Below are positions 16,644 to 25,686 of a stretch of DNA of 64,000 nt, piece by piece; position 1 is the first letter of the stretch, and every line of letters begins with the position of its first letter. Source of the stretch: Brevibacterium sediminis (GTDB taxonomy: Bacteria; Actinomycetota; Actinomycetes; Actinomycetales; Brevibacteriaceae); the NCBI RefSeq assembly GCF_013623905.1, contig NZ_JABKDD010000001.1, positions 682,001 through 746,000 of the forward strand. Direction: 5' to 3'. The notes under the pieces are model-generated. The model made no database searches. It saw nothing but the letters and a program-made list of their open reading frames with translations, and was not told where the DNA came from. The translations under genes and the position numbers were made by a program.

Positions 16644-17904
16644 GCGCCGAGATCGGCACCCTCTCGTCGACGCCGTGGAACATGGCCGGGAAGTCGAGGT
16701 CGCCGGTCAGCTGGAGCGGAGCGAAGCCGTAGCCGGTGATTCCGAGCTCGGCCATCGACTTGTTGTCCGTGCCTCCGGAGAGCGTATAGGGCAGGACGTT
16801 CGCGCTCGGGTCGTCGGCGAGCAGGCTCTTCTGCATCTGCGCGACCAGCGGAGTGTCGAACGGCGACTCGAGCGCCTCGCCTTCGTCCTCGGCGGTGATA
16901 TCGATCCCCTCCCCCGCGAGTTCCTTGATCTTGAGCATGACGTCCTCGTGCTGTCCCGGCAGAGTGCGACAGTCGACGTAGGCGGTCGCGGTGCCGGGAA
17001 TGACGTTGTGTTTGTATCCGGCTTCGAGGAACGACGGGTTGGAGGTGTTCTGCAGGGTCGGTGCCACGAACTTCTCGACCGAACCCAGCTCGGCGAGCAG
17101 CTGCGGAATCGTCTCTGCCGTGAACTCGATTCCCGTGAGCTCCGAGACGCCTTCGAGGAGCTTCCTTGTGGCCCGGGGGATCTCCTGCGGCCACGGGTGG
17201 TTGCCGATCCGGGTGATCGCGGCGGCGAGCCGCGTGACGGGGTTGTCGTCGTTTCGCTGAGATCCGTGTCCGGCGGTGCCGTGAGCGACGAGGTTGAGCC
17301 AGGCCAGCCCCTTCTCTGCCGTCTGGATGAGGTAGATCCGCTGGCCGCGGACGTCGACGGAGTAGCCGCCGACCTCCGAGATCGCCTCGGTGGCTCCCGA
17401 GAACAGCTCGGGACGGTTGCGCACCATATGGCGGGCACCGTAGTTTCCTCCGGCCTCCTCGTCGGCGAAGAACGCGATCACGAGGTCCCGACGCGGAGTG
17501 AGTCCCTGACGGAGCATGGCACGGACGGACGCGACGATCATCGCGTCCATGTTCTTCATGTCCACCGCTCCGCGGCCCCACAGCAGACCGTCTTTGACGA
17601 CTCCTTCGAAGGGGTCGACGCTCCAGTCCTCCGCGGCCGCCGGAACGACGTCGGTGTGGCCGTGGACGACGAGTGCCGGAGCCTCCGGATCGGAGCCTTT
17701 CACACGAGCGACGAGATTGGCCCGGCCCGGGGAGGATTCGACGATTTCGGACTTCAGGTCAACCTCGGAGAGCCAGGACGCGATGAGTTCGGCGGCCGGC
17801 AGCTCCGGGTTGGCTTTGTTCCCGCCCCAGTTCTGTGTGTCGATGCGGATGAGCTGACGGCACAGTTCGGTGACTTCGTCCTCTGCGGTGCTGAAATCAA
17901 ACAC
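16597..17904 (-). CDS. M20 family metallopeptidase (ArgE/DapE/carboxypeptidase-like)
   Basis: 435 residues. Two-zinc hydrolase: VVHGHTDVVPA (first His and Asp), GRGAVDMKNMDA (bridging Asp), FADEEAGGNYGA (catalytic and zinc Glu), and FHGVDERVPI near the C-terminus (last zinc His). The dimerisation domain sits between. I chose GTG 17904 because GAGGGGAG lies five bases before it and the protein then begins FDFSTAEDEVTELCRQLI, the usual M20 N-terminus; a longer frame adds 30 residues without support. Substrate (acyl-amino acid or peptide) is not determinable. Confidence 0.88.
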   Translation of the reverse strand: MFDFSTAEDEVTELCRQLIRIDTQNWGGNKANPELPAAELIASWLSEVDLKSEIVESSPGRANLVARVKGSDPEAPALVVHGHTDVVPAAAEDWSVDPFEGVVKDGLLWGRGAVDMKNMDAMIVASVRAMLRQGLTPRRDLVIAFFADEEAGGNYGARHMVRNRPELFSGATEAISEVGGYSVDVRGQRIYLIQTAEKGLAWLNLVAHGTAGHGSQRNDDNPVTRLAAAITRIGNHPWPQEIPRATRKLLEGVSELTGIEFTAETIPQLLAELGSVEKFVAPTLQNTSNPSFLEAGYKHNVIPGTATAYVDCRTLPGQHEDVMLKIKELAGEGIDITAEDEGEALESPFDTPLVAQMQKSLLADDPSANVLPYTLSGGTDNKSMAELGITGYGFAPLQLTGDLDFPAMFHGVDERVPISALKFGTRVLGDFLMKA

Positions 17905-18116
17905 GGGACTCCCCTCGATGGTGGTTCGATCACGCGGCAGTGCTGTGATCGGCCTGACAGTCACCACCGTATCCCACCCGCGAGCCCGGCTCACAGACGA
18001 ACGGGCGTGTATCAGCGGGTCAGAAGTTCATCCGTGGTGATCGGGATCGGGGCGGATGATCATTGAACCCGCAGAAGCCCCGATGCCGCAGACGTCTCCG
18101 ACTGCCGAATACGAAA

Positions 18117-18146
18117 ATGGCCTCCGGATCGAAATCCGGAGGCCAT
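18117..18146 (-). terminator. Rho-independent terminator of tRNA-Leu
   Basis: Perfect 13-bp stem: ATGGCCTCCGGAT (18117-18129) pairs with ATCCGGAGGCCAT (18134-18146) around a CGAA loop. On the minus strand it is followed by TTTT (complement of 18113-18116) and lies ten bases beyond the tRNA 3' end. Confidence 0.85.
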
Positions 18147-18156
18147 CTCCTCGTTG

Positions 18157-18244
18157 TGCGCGAAGGGGGACTTGAACCCCCACGCCCGATAAGTTGGGCA
18201 CTAGCACCTCAAGCTAGCGCGTCTACCAATTCCGCCACTCGCGC
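18157..18244 (-). tRNA. tRNA-Leu (anticodon GAG)
   Basis: 88 bases, a class II tRNA. The acceptor stem pairs GCGCGAG with TTCGCGC (one G-U), discriminator A at 18157; D-loop TGGCGGAATTGGTAGACGC; the anticodon stem CTAGC/GCTAG encloses loop TTGAGGT with GAG at positions 34-36; a long variable arm (TGCCCAACTTATCGGGC) and a T-arm GGGGGTTCAAGTCCCCC follow. No CCA is encoded. It would read CUC and CUU codons. Confidence 0.96.
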
Positions 18245-18328
18245 TGGCAACAGAGATAACTCTACATGCGCGAAGCGGTGTCGCAAAATCGAAATCGGGT
18301 TTTGTGACGCACTGCACTTATCACGCCA

Positions 18329-19180
18329 TCATTCGAGGTGTGCCACCCGCGAGAGGACGTGCGGTTTGCCGTTCTTCAGGTCGAAGACCGCCGACTCCGC
18401 AGCCTCGTGACGACGCCCGGAGGTCAGCGCATAGCCGACCGTGCCGGGCAGCAGGATCGGCTTCGCGAAGGACACATCCCAGCGGTAGGACTCGAGCCGC
18501 GGATCCATTGCCGAGAACGCCCGGGAGGCGCTGTACATCCCATGGGCGATCTGCCGTGGGAATCCGAATCCCTTCGCGGCCAGACCGTTGAGGTGGATCG
18601 GATTGTAGTCACCGGAGACCTTCGCATAGCGCTGACCGATGATCGGATCCAGACGCCACAGGGCACTGGGCTGCGGCGCCGTGAACTCGAGGTGCGGCAC
18701 CTGTGCCTTCGGCTTGGCTCCGGAGAGCTTCCGCCCCTTGGCCAAGTACGTCGAGACCTCGTCCATCACGGGACGACCGTCGACCTTCGCCTCGAGCCGG
18801 ACCTCGATCGTGGTGCCCTTCGTGTGCTCGAAGGGACCGGCGAGCTCGAGGTGGAAGTCCACAACCTCGCCGAGGCGGGCCTGCGAATGCATATCGACGC
18901 GATTGTGGATGTGGACCATCCCCATCATCGGCAGCGGCACTTCGGGGTCGGCCAACAGCTGCATGCTCAGCGGGAAGCCGAGGATGTGCAGGTAGCCGGG
19001 GTGGACGATATCGTCCAGACCGTGACCGACGACGTGGGCGAAGCCCGCATAGGCGACCGGTTCGAGCGGAATGCTGCGATCGATCGCATGGTCCGGCAGC
19101 TCCGGACCGGTGCGCGGGCCCACCGGCAGGGTCTTGAGCAGGGCACGGGCATAGATGGGAAGCATCGAATCCGCCATCAT
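18329..19180 (-). CDS. htdX: MaoC-type 3-hydroxyacyl-thioester dehydratase (HtdX-like)
   Basis: 283 residues, close to mycobacterial HtdX (about 280). Double hot-dog fold with the hydratase motif in RYAKVSGDYNPIHLNG (Asp and His catalytic) near residue 190, and MGMVHIHNRVDMHSQ in the first half. It would dehydrate (3R)-hydroxyacyl-CoA or -ACP. The start ATG 19180 overlaps the fabG4 stop as ATGA. Last gene of a three-gene operon with the ketoreductase and thiolase, an arrangement matching Rv0241c-Rv0243 of Mycobacterium. Substrate form (CoA or ACP) is not settled by sequence. Confidence 0.88.
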   Translation of the reverse strand: MMADSMLPIYARALLKTLPVGPRTGPELPDHAIDRSIPLEPVAYAGFAHVVGHGLDDIVHPGYLHILGFPLSMQLLADPEVPLPMMGMVHIHNRVDMHSQARLGEVVDFHLELAGPFEHTKGTTIEVRLEAKVDGRPVMDEVSTYLAKGRKLSGAKPKAQVPHLEFTAPQPSALWRLDPIIGQRYAKVSGDYNPIHLNGLAAKGFGFPRQIAHGMYSASRAFSAMDPRLESYRWDVSFAKPILLPGTVGYALTSGRRHEAAESAVFDLKNGKPHVLSRVAHLE

Positions 19181-20529
19181 GCACCCACCATGTTCTGACC
19201 GCAGACACGCAGCGTCTGTCCGTTGATGCCGCGGGCACCGCTGGATGCGAGGAAGCCGATCGCTTCGGCCACATCGACCGGCTGCCCGCCCTGCTGCAGG
19301 CTCGAGAGCCGGCGCGCGACCTGGCGTGTGAGAGTCGGCATCTTCGCGGTCATATCCGTTTCGATGAAGCCGGGTGCCACCGCGTTGATCGCTCCCCCGC
19401 GGGCGGCGAAGTCCTCCGCCGAGGAGGCCGTGAGTCCGATGACGCCGGCCTTCGAGGTCGCATAGTTCGTCTGGCCGCGGTTGCCCGCGATTCCCGAGGT
19501 CGAGGCCAGGGAGACGACCTGGGCGCCGTCGGCGAAGAGTCCTTTCTCCGCCAGGCGCGCATTGATCATCGTCTGCGCGGCGATGTTGACGGCGATGACA
19601 GAATCCCATTTGGCCGCGTCCATGTTCGCCAGCATCTTGTCGCGGGTGATGCCGGCGTTGTGGACGAGGACGTCCACGGGTGCCCCGAGCGCCTCGGCGA
19701 TCTTGTCCGGGGCATCGGCTGCGGTGATGTCGAGCTGCAGCGACTTGCCGCCGATCCGGTTCATCACCTGCGCCAGCGCCTGCCCTGCCTGCGGCATGTC
19801 CACGCCGATGACGTAGGCGCCGTCGCGGGCGAGGTTCTCGGCGATCGCGGCTCCGATTCCACGTGCGGCACCGGTGACCACGGCAGTGCGACCGGCCAGC
19901 GGGCCGGCGTCACCGGTGGACATGAATTCGTCCAGGCTCAGCCGCTGACCGGCGTCCGAAGACACCGTGAGGAACTGGCCGGAGACATAAGCGGACTTGC
20001 CCGAGAGCAGGAACCACAGGGCCGCATTCACCGAGGGTGCGGTGAGGTCGACGCCGTCGAGCAAGATTCCGTTGGCGGTCGAGCCGGCGCGCATCTCGTG
20101 GGCGACGGACCGGGTGAAGCCGGTGATGCCCTGGGCGGTGGCGGCCTGCTCCGGTGTCTGGTTCTGCGCATCCGGTGCCGTCGAGATTGTGATCACTCGA
20201 CCGCAGGTGGCAAGCGAACGCAGGGCGGCGCCGATTTCGAGCACGACCGGTGACAGGTCAGCCGGGGACTGCGCATCGTCGAGGACGGCGATGACGGCCC
20301 GCAGCTTCTCACCGGTCTGTGCGTTGCGGCGGACCTCAAGTCCGTTCTCCAGCAGCTGATCGGCCAGCCCCTGGGCCCCGGGACCGGTGCCGAGGACGAG
20401 GACCGGCTTGTTCTCATAGGACGCCGGGGTGGAGCCGAAGCGATTGAGTTCGACCGGCTGCGGCAGACCGAGGGTTTTGGCCACCTGCTTCAGCGGTCCG
20501 TTGACGAGGGAGAGATAGGTGTCTTTCAT
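19177..20529 (-). CDS. fabG4: High-molecular-weight 3-oxoacyl-thioester reductase (FabG4-like)
   Basis: 450 residues, the size of HMwFabG proteins. The N-terminal half (about 1-200) is a flavodoxin-like, degenerate Rossmann domain beginning YLSLVNGPLKQVAKTLGLPQ. The C-terminal half is a complete SDR: TGAARGIGAA cofactor loop (about 219), HNAGITRD, Ser in VVSLASTSGIAG, and Tyr/Lys in TNYATSKAG; it ends with INGQTLRVCGQNM. It reduces 3-oxoacyl-CoA/ACP with NADH in mycobacteria. ATGA overlap with the thiolase upstream and with htdX downstream shows tight coupling. Confidence 0.93.
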   Translation of the reverse strand: MKDTYLSLVNGPLKQVAKTLGLPQPVELNRFGSTPASYENKPVLVLGTGPGAQGLADQLLENGLEVRRNAQTGEKLRAVIAVLDDAQSPADLSPVVLEIGAALRSLATCGRVITISTAPDAQNQTPEQAATAQGITGFTRSVAHEMRAGSTANGILLDGVDLTAPSVNAALWFLLSGKSAYVSGQFLTVSSDAGQRLSLDEFMSTGDAGPLAGRTAVVTGAARGIGAAIAENLARDGAYVIGVDMPQAGQALAQVMNRIGGKSLQLDITAADAPDKIAEALGAPVDVLVHNAGITRDKMLANMDAAKWDSVIAVNIAAQTMINARLAEKGLFADGAQVVSLASTSGIAGNRGQTNYATSKAGVIGLTASSAEDFAARGGAINAVAPGFIETDMTAKMPTLTRQVARRLSSLQQGGQPVDVAEAIGFLASSGARGINGQTLRVCGQNMVGA

Positions 20530-21815
20530 GCTGCCTCCACAATCGCAGTGAGTCCCTGTCCGCCTGCAGCGCAGATCGAGACCAGGGAGCGCTTCTTGCC
20601 GGTGGTCTTCAGGTGCTTGGCGGTGCTGGCGATGATGCGTCCGCCGGTGGCGGCGAAGGGGTGGCCGGCGGCCAAGCTCGAGCCCAGCGGGTTGAGCTTG
20701 TCGCGGTCGATGGTGCCCAGCGCCGCATCGAGACCGACCTTATCCTTGCAGAACTCTTCGGATTCCCAGGCGGCCAGGTGCGAGAGCACGGTGGAGGCGA
20801 ATGCCTCGTGGATCTCGAAGACATCGAAATCATCGAAGGTCAGCCCGTTGCGGGCCAGCAGCCGCGGAACTGCGTAGGCAGGGGCCATGAGCAGACCTTC
20901 GTCGCCGTCGACGAAATCGACGGCGGCGGCTTCGGCATCGACGAGGCGCGCCAACGGGGTGAAGCCGTGCTCGTCTGCCCAATCCTCACTGCCCAACAGC
21001 ACCGAGGAGGCGCCGTCGGTCAGCGGAGTCGAGTTGCCGGCGGTCATGGTCGCCTCGGTGGCGAGCTTCCTGCCGAAGACGGGGTTGAGCTTCGCCAGGG
21101 ATTCCACGGTCGAGTCGGCACGCATGTTCGTATCGCGGCTGACCCCGAGGTACGGGGTGGTGAGGTCATCGAAGAAGCCGGATTCCCATGCCGCGGCGAG
21201 GTTCTTGTGGGAGGCCACGGCCAGTTCGTCCTGGGCCTGTCGGCTGATGCCCCAGGCGGCGGTGGTGATCGCCTGATGCTCGCCCATGCTCAAGCCCGTG
21301 CGCGGTTCGCCCGTGCTCGGAGCCTGCGGTGCGAGGTAGGCGGGGCGGATCTGGGAGGCGATCTTCGCCTTCTGCACCATCGTCTTCGCACGGGTGAGCT
21401 CGAGGAGGATCTCGCGCATCGAATCGTTGATGACGATCGGAGCGTCGGACGTCGAATCCACGCCCGAGGCGATTCCGGATTCGATCTGCCCGGCATTGAT
21501 CTTGTTGTTGAGGCTGACCACGGCTTCGAGGCCGGTGGCGCAGGCCTGACCGAGATCGAAGGCGGGGGTCGTCGGTGCCAGGGCGGAGCCGAGCACGGCT
21601 TCCCGGGTGAGGTTGAAGTCCTTCGAATGCTTGAGGACTGCACCTCCGGCGACCTCGCCGATGTTCTCTCCGGCCAGTCCGAAGCGGGCAACGAGCCCGT
21701 CGATGGCCGAGGTGAGCATATCGAGGTTCGTGGCCTTCGAGTACTGCTTGTTCGAGCGGGCGAAGGGAATTCGGTTGCCGCCGAGGATGACGGCGCGGTT
21801 GTTGGGAGCGGACAT
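20526..21815 (-). CDS. fadA2: Acetyl-CoA C-acyltransferase (FadA2-like thiolase)
   Basis: 429 residues. Thiolase landmarks: nucleophilic Cys in DLGQACATGLEAV (about 95), NPLGSSLAAGHPFAATGGR (His) and SICAAGGQG (second Cys) near the C-terminus. Catalyses condensation or thiolysis of 3-oxoacyl-CoA. I chose ATG 21815 because GGAGG is five bases upstream; a GTG two codons earlier overlaps the Shine-Dalgarno sequence. First gene of the operon thiolase-fabG4-htdX and divergent from tetR across a TetR-type operator, so it is probably controlled by that repressor. Confidence 0.92.
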   Translation of the reverse strand: MSAPNNRAVILGGNRIPFARSNKQYSKATNLDMLTSAIDGLVARFGLAGENIGEVAGGAVLKHSKDFNLTREAVLGSALAPTTPAFDLGQACATGLEAVVSLNNKINAGQIESGIASGVDSTSDAPIVINDSMREILLELTRAKTMVQKAKIASQIRPAYLAPQAPSTGEPRTGLSMGEHQAITTAAWGISRQAQDELAVASHKNLAAAWESGFFDDLTTPYLGVSRDTNMRADSTVESLAKLNPVFGRKLATEATMTAGNSTPLTDGASSVLLGSEDWADEHGFTPLARLVDAEAAAVDFVDGDEGLLMAPAYAVPRLLARNGLTFDDFDVFEIHEAFASTVLSHLAAWESEEFCKDKVGLDAALGTIDRDKLNPLGSSLAAGHPFAATGGRIIASTAKHLKTTGKKRSLVSICAAGGQGLTAIVEAA

Positions 21816-21845
21816 GTGCACCTCCGAGTGGTTGATTTAGCCGAT

Positions 21846-21870
21846 ACCGACAGTACCTGATACTGTCGGT
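21846..21870. promoter_or_regulatory. TetR-family operator between tetR and thiolase operon
   Basis: Perfect 10-bp inverted repeat ACCGACAGTA (21846-21855) and TACTGTCGGT (21861-21870) with spacer CCTGA. The right arm contains TACTGT, a -10-like box seven bases before the tetR ATG, so bound protein would block the tetR promoter. On the other strand the operator lies 31 bases upstream of the thiolase start. Size and symmetry fit a TetR dimer site. Confidence 0.8.
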
Positions 21871-21873
21871 TAC

Positions 21874-22485
21874 ATGAAATCGATCACAGACGGTCGCTCG
21901 ACGAGATGGCAGAAGCATCGCGATGAGCGTCGTCGCGAACTTCTGCGTTCCGTGCGGCTCGTCGTCGACGAGTACGGCGACGATATGTCGATGGAGCAGA
22001 TCTCTGACGCGACCGGGACGTCGAAGTCGGTGCTCTACCGATACTTCACCGACCGGGCAGGTCTGCAGGCGGCCATGGGTGAATGGGCGATGGGCGTCAT
22101 CGTCCGGTCTCTCGACGAGGCCGCGGCCGCCTCGGCGAAGGGCGAGGGCTCAGCCGCGGCGCAGGAGTCCCTGGCCGCGATGATCCGCGCATTCGTCACG
22201 CTCGCCGCGAATTCTCCGAACGTGTATCGCTTCTGCGACACCGCGGTCAACCGGTTCGCGCCCGAGGAGACCGGCGGTTTCTTCAATTCCATTGCCGGGC
22301 AGCTGGCCGAACGCCTCGGGCTGAGCGGCGAACAGGCTCGGCTGTGGTCGGCCGGAGCGATCGGTTTCGTCCGCGCCGCCACCGAGACGTGGCTGTCCCG
22401 ACCGGACCGGCCCGAGGAATTCGCCACCACCATCACCCATTGGCTCTGGGCAACCCTGCCCGAACAACGAGGAGTAGAACAATGA
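21874..22485 (+). CDS. TetR/AcrR family transcriptional regulator
   Basis: 203 residues. Helix-turn-helix at about 27-66 (MSMEQISDATGTSKSVLYRYFTD), then an all-helical ligand-binding domain. It probably senses an acyl-CoA and represses its own gene and the divergent thiolase-fabG4-htdX operon through the inverted repeat just upstream; this is inferred from position. -10-like TACTGT ends seven bases before ATG 21874 and there is no Shine-Dalgarno sequence, so the mRNA is probably leaderless. Its stop overlaps the start of the acyl-CoA oxidase-like gene (ATGA). Confidence 0.9.
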   Translation: MKSITDGRSTRWQKHRDERRRELLRSVRLVVDEYGDDMSMEQISDATGTSKSVLYRYFTDRAGLQAAMGEWAMGVIVRSLDEAAAASAKGEGSAAAQESLAAMIRAFVTLAANSPNVYRFCDTAVNRFAPEETGGFFNSIAGQLAERLGLSGEQARLWSAGAIGFVRAATETWLSRPDRPEEFATTITHWLWATLPEQRGVEQ

Positions 22486-24521
22486 AGCTGTCTCTTGACC
22501 CGAAAGCCATCAACGACGTCCTCGACGGACATTGGGCAGAAGCTCGCCGACGCGGGCGGACTCTGGCCGAAGAGCCGTCGACCCATGACGATCCGGCCGA
22601 TGATCTCGACACCGCACGAGCGAAGACCCTAGACGGGGTCATGATGATGGCCGAGACCGGGCTGCCGATGACCGGGCTGTCACCGGAGATGGGCGGAAAG
22701 AACGAACACGCAACGAACGTCGCCGGGTTCGAAGAGACCGTCACGGCCAACCCGAGCCTGCAGATCAAAGCCGGCGTCCAGTTCGGACTCTTCGGCGGAG
22801 CGATCCTCCATCTGGGAGACAAGGAGCAGCATCAGAAGTGGCTGCTCGACGCTCAGTCCGGCCGTCTGCTGGGTTCGTTCGCGATGACGGAGATCGGGCA
22901 CGGCTCCGATGTGGCGAACGTGGCGACCACCGCCACCTACGATGAGGCGACCGAAGAGTTCGTCATCGAGACCCCTTTCCGGGCCGCAACGAAGGAGTAC
23001 ATCGGCAACGCCGCCCGCGATGCCCGGGCCGCCGTCGTCTTCGCTCAGCTCATCACCAAAGGTGTCAAGCACGGGGTGCATGCCTTCTTCGTGCCCGTCC
23101 GCGACGAGGCCGGTGAGCCGATGCCGGGAGTCTCGATCGAAGACGACGGCTACAAGGGCGGGCTCAAGGGAGTCGACAATGGTCGCCTCGCCTTCGACTC
23201 CGTGCGGATCCCACGCACCAACCTGCTCAATCGCTACGGAGACGTCACCGCCGACGGCACGTACTCCTCCCCCATCGAATCGCCGGGACGCCGCTTCTTC
23301 ACGATGCTCGGCACCCTGGTCCAGGGTCGTGTTTCGCTCGACGGCGCCTCAGTGGTCGCATCGAAGATCGCCCTCGACATCGCCGTGCGCTACGGACTCG
23401 AGCGCAAGCAGTTCACGGCCGGCGATGACTTCGCCGAGACGACTCTGCTCGACTACGGCCAGCATCAGCGTCGCCTCATGCCGGCCCTCGCCGCCGTCTA
23501 CGCCTCGGCGTTCGCGCACGAGAAGCTGCTGACCTCCTTCGAAGAGGTCTTCGCCGGAGCCGATGACTCCGAGGAGAACCGGGCTCTGCTCGAGACCCGG
23601 GCGGCTGCGTTCAAGGCCGACTCGACCTGGATGGCGCTCGACGTCATCCAGGAATGCCGTGAGGCCTGCGGCGGTGCCGGATTCATGGCGGAGAACCGCC
23701 TCGTCGGGCTGCGCGCCGACCTCGACGTCTACGTCACCTTCGAAGGCGACAACACGGTGCTGCTGCAGCTCGTGGCCAAGCGCCTCCTCGGCGACTATGC
23801 CAAGGAATTCGCGAACCTCGACGTCGGCGGAGCCGCCCGCTTCATCGGCACCCAGGCCGCCGAACATACGCTCTACCGCACCGGTCTGGCCAATGCCGGA
23901 CGGGCGATCTCGGATGCGCTGACCCCGAACCTCGGCGACAAGCGGATCAGGTCGGGACGCCTGCAGCGGACACTGCTCGAAACGCGACTGGAGGTCATGG
24001 TCGCCGGAGTCGCTCAGGCACTGCGACCTGCGACGAAGATGCCGGCCGCGCAGGCGGCCGATCTGTTCAACGTCCACCAGCATGAGCTCATCGAGATGGC
24101 ACGCGCCTATGTCGAGCTCGAGAAGTGGAAGGCGCTGGACGAGAAGATGAAGGAGCAGACCGACGCCGATCAGGCCAAGGCCTTCCGTCGTCTGCGTGAC
24201 ACCTACGGTCTCGGACTGATCGAGAAGCACATGGCCTGGCACCTCATGTACGGTCGCCTGCCGATGTCGCGTGCACGCCAGATCAACGAGACGCTGAACC
24301 GTCTGTGCAAGAAGCTTGCCGCCAATGCCCTCGACCTCGTCGAAGCATTCGGCTACTCGGATGTCCACCGTCGGGCCACCATCGCCTCCGGCGTCGAAGC
24401 CGAGCGTCAGGCAGAGGCCGCCGACTACTACCGTCGGGCGCGGGCTCGTCAGGACTTCCCGGTCGACGAGAAGCAGCTGCGCAAGGCCGCGAAGAAGAAG
24501 GCGAAGGCCGCCGCACGGTGA
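22482..24521 (+). CDS. Acyl-CoA dehydrogenase/oxidase-family flavoprotein
   Basis: 679 residues, longer than ordinary acyl-CoA dehydrogenases (about 380-610). FAD-binding signatures: SFAMTEIGHGSDVANVAT (about 130-147), CREACGGAGFMAENR and TFEGDNTVLLQLVAKRLL (about 390-430, Glu in the position of the oxidase base). A C-terminal helical domain of about 220 residues resembles acyl-CoA oxidase (ACOX), ending in KKAAKKKAKAAAR-like basic residues. So it could be an oxidase (using O2) or a FadE5-type dehydrogenase. ATG 22482 has GAGGAG upstream and overlaps the tetR stop. It would introduce the double bond that the htdX/fabG4/thiolase set then processes. Confidence 0.88.
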   Translation: MKLSLDPKAINDVLDGHWAEARRRGRTLAEEPSTHDDPADDLDTARAKTLDGVMMMAETGLPMTGLSPEMGGKNEHATNVAGFEETVTANPSLQIKAGVQFGLFGGAILHLGDKEQHQKWLLDAQSGRLLGSFAMTEIGHGSDVANVATTATYDEATEEFVIETPFRAATKEYIGNAARDARAAVVFAQLITKGVKHGVHAFFVPVRDEAGEPMPGVSIEDDGYKGGLKGVDNGRLAFDSVRIPRTNLLNRYGDVTADGTYSSPIESPGRRFFTMLGTLVQGRVSLDGASVVASKIALDIAVRYGLERKQFTAGDDFAETTLLDYGQHQRRLMPALAAVYASAFAHEKLLTSFEEVFAGADDSEENRALLETRAAAFKADSTWMALDVIQECREACGGAGFMAENRLVGLRADLDVYVTFEGDNTVLLQLVAKRLLGDYAKEFANLDVGGAARFIGTQAAEHTLYRTGLANAGRAISDALTPNLGDKRIRSGRLQRTLLETRLEVMVAGVAQALRPATKMPAAQAADLFNVHQHELIEMARAYVELEKWKALDEKMKEQTDADQAKAFRRLRDTYGLGLIEKHMAWHLMYGRLPMSRARQINETLNRLCKKLAANALDLVEAFGYSDVHRRATIASGVEAERQAEAADYYRRARARQDFPVDEKQLRKAAKKKAKAAAR

Positions 24522-24543
24522 CCGCAGGCCCGTGATCCGGGCA

Positions 24544-24589
24544 CACCAGAAGACCCCCGCAGCGAACGGTCTGCGGGGGTCTTCTGGTG
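24544..24589. terminator. Bidirectional terminator
   Basis: Perfect 19-bp stem: CACCAGAAGACCCCCGCAG (24544-24562) pairs with CTGCGGGGGTCTTCTGGTG (24571-24589), loop CGAACGGT. It separates the convergent acyl-CoA oxidase-like gene and metX. Confidence 0.88.
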
Positions 24590-24650
24590 CTTGGGGAGAT
24601 TCGGGTCGCCGGCTGGCGACGGTGCTCGCTACCAGCCAGCCCCGACGGTC

Positions 24651-25685
24651 TCAGTCGGCGAGGAAGTCGGCGAGCACCGCGGAGATCTTCTCTGTCTCGG
24701 TGAGGAACCCGTCGTGACCGACCGGGGAGTCGATGATGTGGTGTCGCACTCTCCCCGGCAGCGCCTCGGCGAGGATGCCCACCTGTTCCGGCGGGAACAG
24801 CCGATCCGAGGACACGGAGACCACGAGGTTGTCGGTGCAGGCGTCGGCCAGTGCCACCGTGAGGTCGGAGGAGCGACCTCGGCGCACATCGTGGTCGCGC
24901 AGGGCACGTGTGAGCACGATATAGCTGTGCGGATCGAACCGGGCGGTGAGCTTCTTGGCCTGATGGTCCAGGTACGAGGTCACCTCGTAGTAGTCCTCCG
25001 AACGCAGGCGGCGGGAGAAGCGTTCATTGAGATCGGCATCGTTGCGATACGTCAGGTGCGCGATCTGCCGGGCCAGTCCGAGACCATGACTGGGGAAGCT
25101 GCCGACGGCCGAATAGTCTCCGGAGTAGTAGTCGGCGTCGAGTTCGATCGCGCGTTCCTGCATCATCGCCCAGGCGATCTGGTCGGCTTCGCAGAAGGCC
25201 GGTGCGGCGATGACCGCACATTTGCGGACCTTCCGGCTGTCCAACAGAGCGAACTCGAGCGCTCGCGCACCACCCATGGATCCGCCGATGACGGCGACCC
25301 AGGAGTCGATGCCGAGGATCTGGGCGAGATTGTGCTCCAGACGTGCCATGTCGCGGATCGAGACCCGAGGGAATCGGGAGCCGTAGGCCAGACCGTCATC
25401 ATAGGACGACTGCGGCCCGGTCGTTCCCGAGCAGCCTCCGAGGGAGTTCGCACACACCACGAAGTACTTGTCGGTGTCGACGGCTTCCCCGGGCCCGACG
25501 ACACCCGCCCACCATTCGGTGACGCGGGTGTCGCCGGTCAGAGCATGCTCGATGAGGATCGCATTGGACCGGTCGGCGTTGAGGGCGCCGAATGTCTCAT
25601 AGGCGATCTCGACCGTGCCGAAGGTGTGTCCCGAGTCCGTGCCGAAGCCGAGGATCCGTTCGACGGAAGTGCTCTGGGTGGTCAT
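24651..25685 (-). CDS. metX: Homoserine O-acetyltransferase
   Basis: 344 residues. Acetylates homoserine for methionine synthesis; alpha/beta-hydrolase fold. ILIEHALTGDTRV forms the oxyanion strand, GGSMGGARALEFALL carries the nucleophilic Ser (about 140), and the acid and base are in the C-terminal SVSSDRLFPPEQ and SPVGHDGFLTE. I chose ATG 25685 (MTTQSTSVERILG), one base after the metY stop; a longer frame would read the metY tail in the wrong frame. Forms a two-gene unit with metY. Confidence 0.95.
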   Translation of the reverse strand: MTTQSTSVERILGFGTDSGHTFGTVEIAYETFGALNADRSNAILIEHALTGDTRVTEWWAGVVGPGEAVDTDKYFVVCANSLGGCSGTTGPQSSYDDGLAYGSRFPRVSIRDMARLEHNLAQILGIDSWVAVIGGSMGGARALEFALLDSRKVRKCAVIAAPAFCEADQIAWAMMQERAIELDADYYSGDYSAVGSFPSHGLGLARQIAHLTYRNDADLNERFSRRLRSEDYYEVTSYLDHQAKKLTARFDPHSYIVLTRALRDHDVRRGRSSDLTVALADACTDNLVVSVSSDRLFPPEQVGILAEALPGRVRHHIIDSPVGHDGFLTETEKISAVLADFLAD

Positions 25686-25686
25686 C

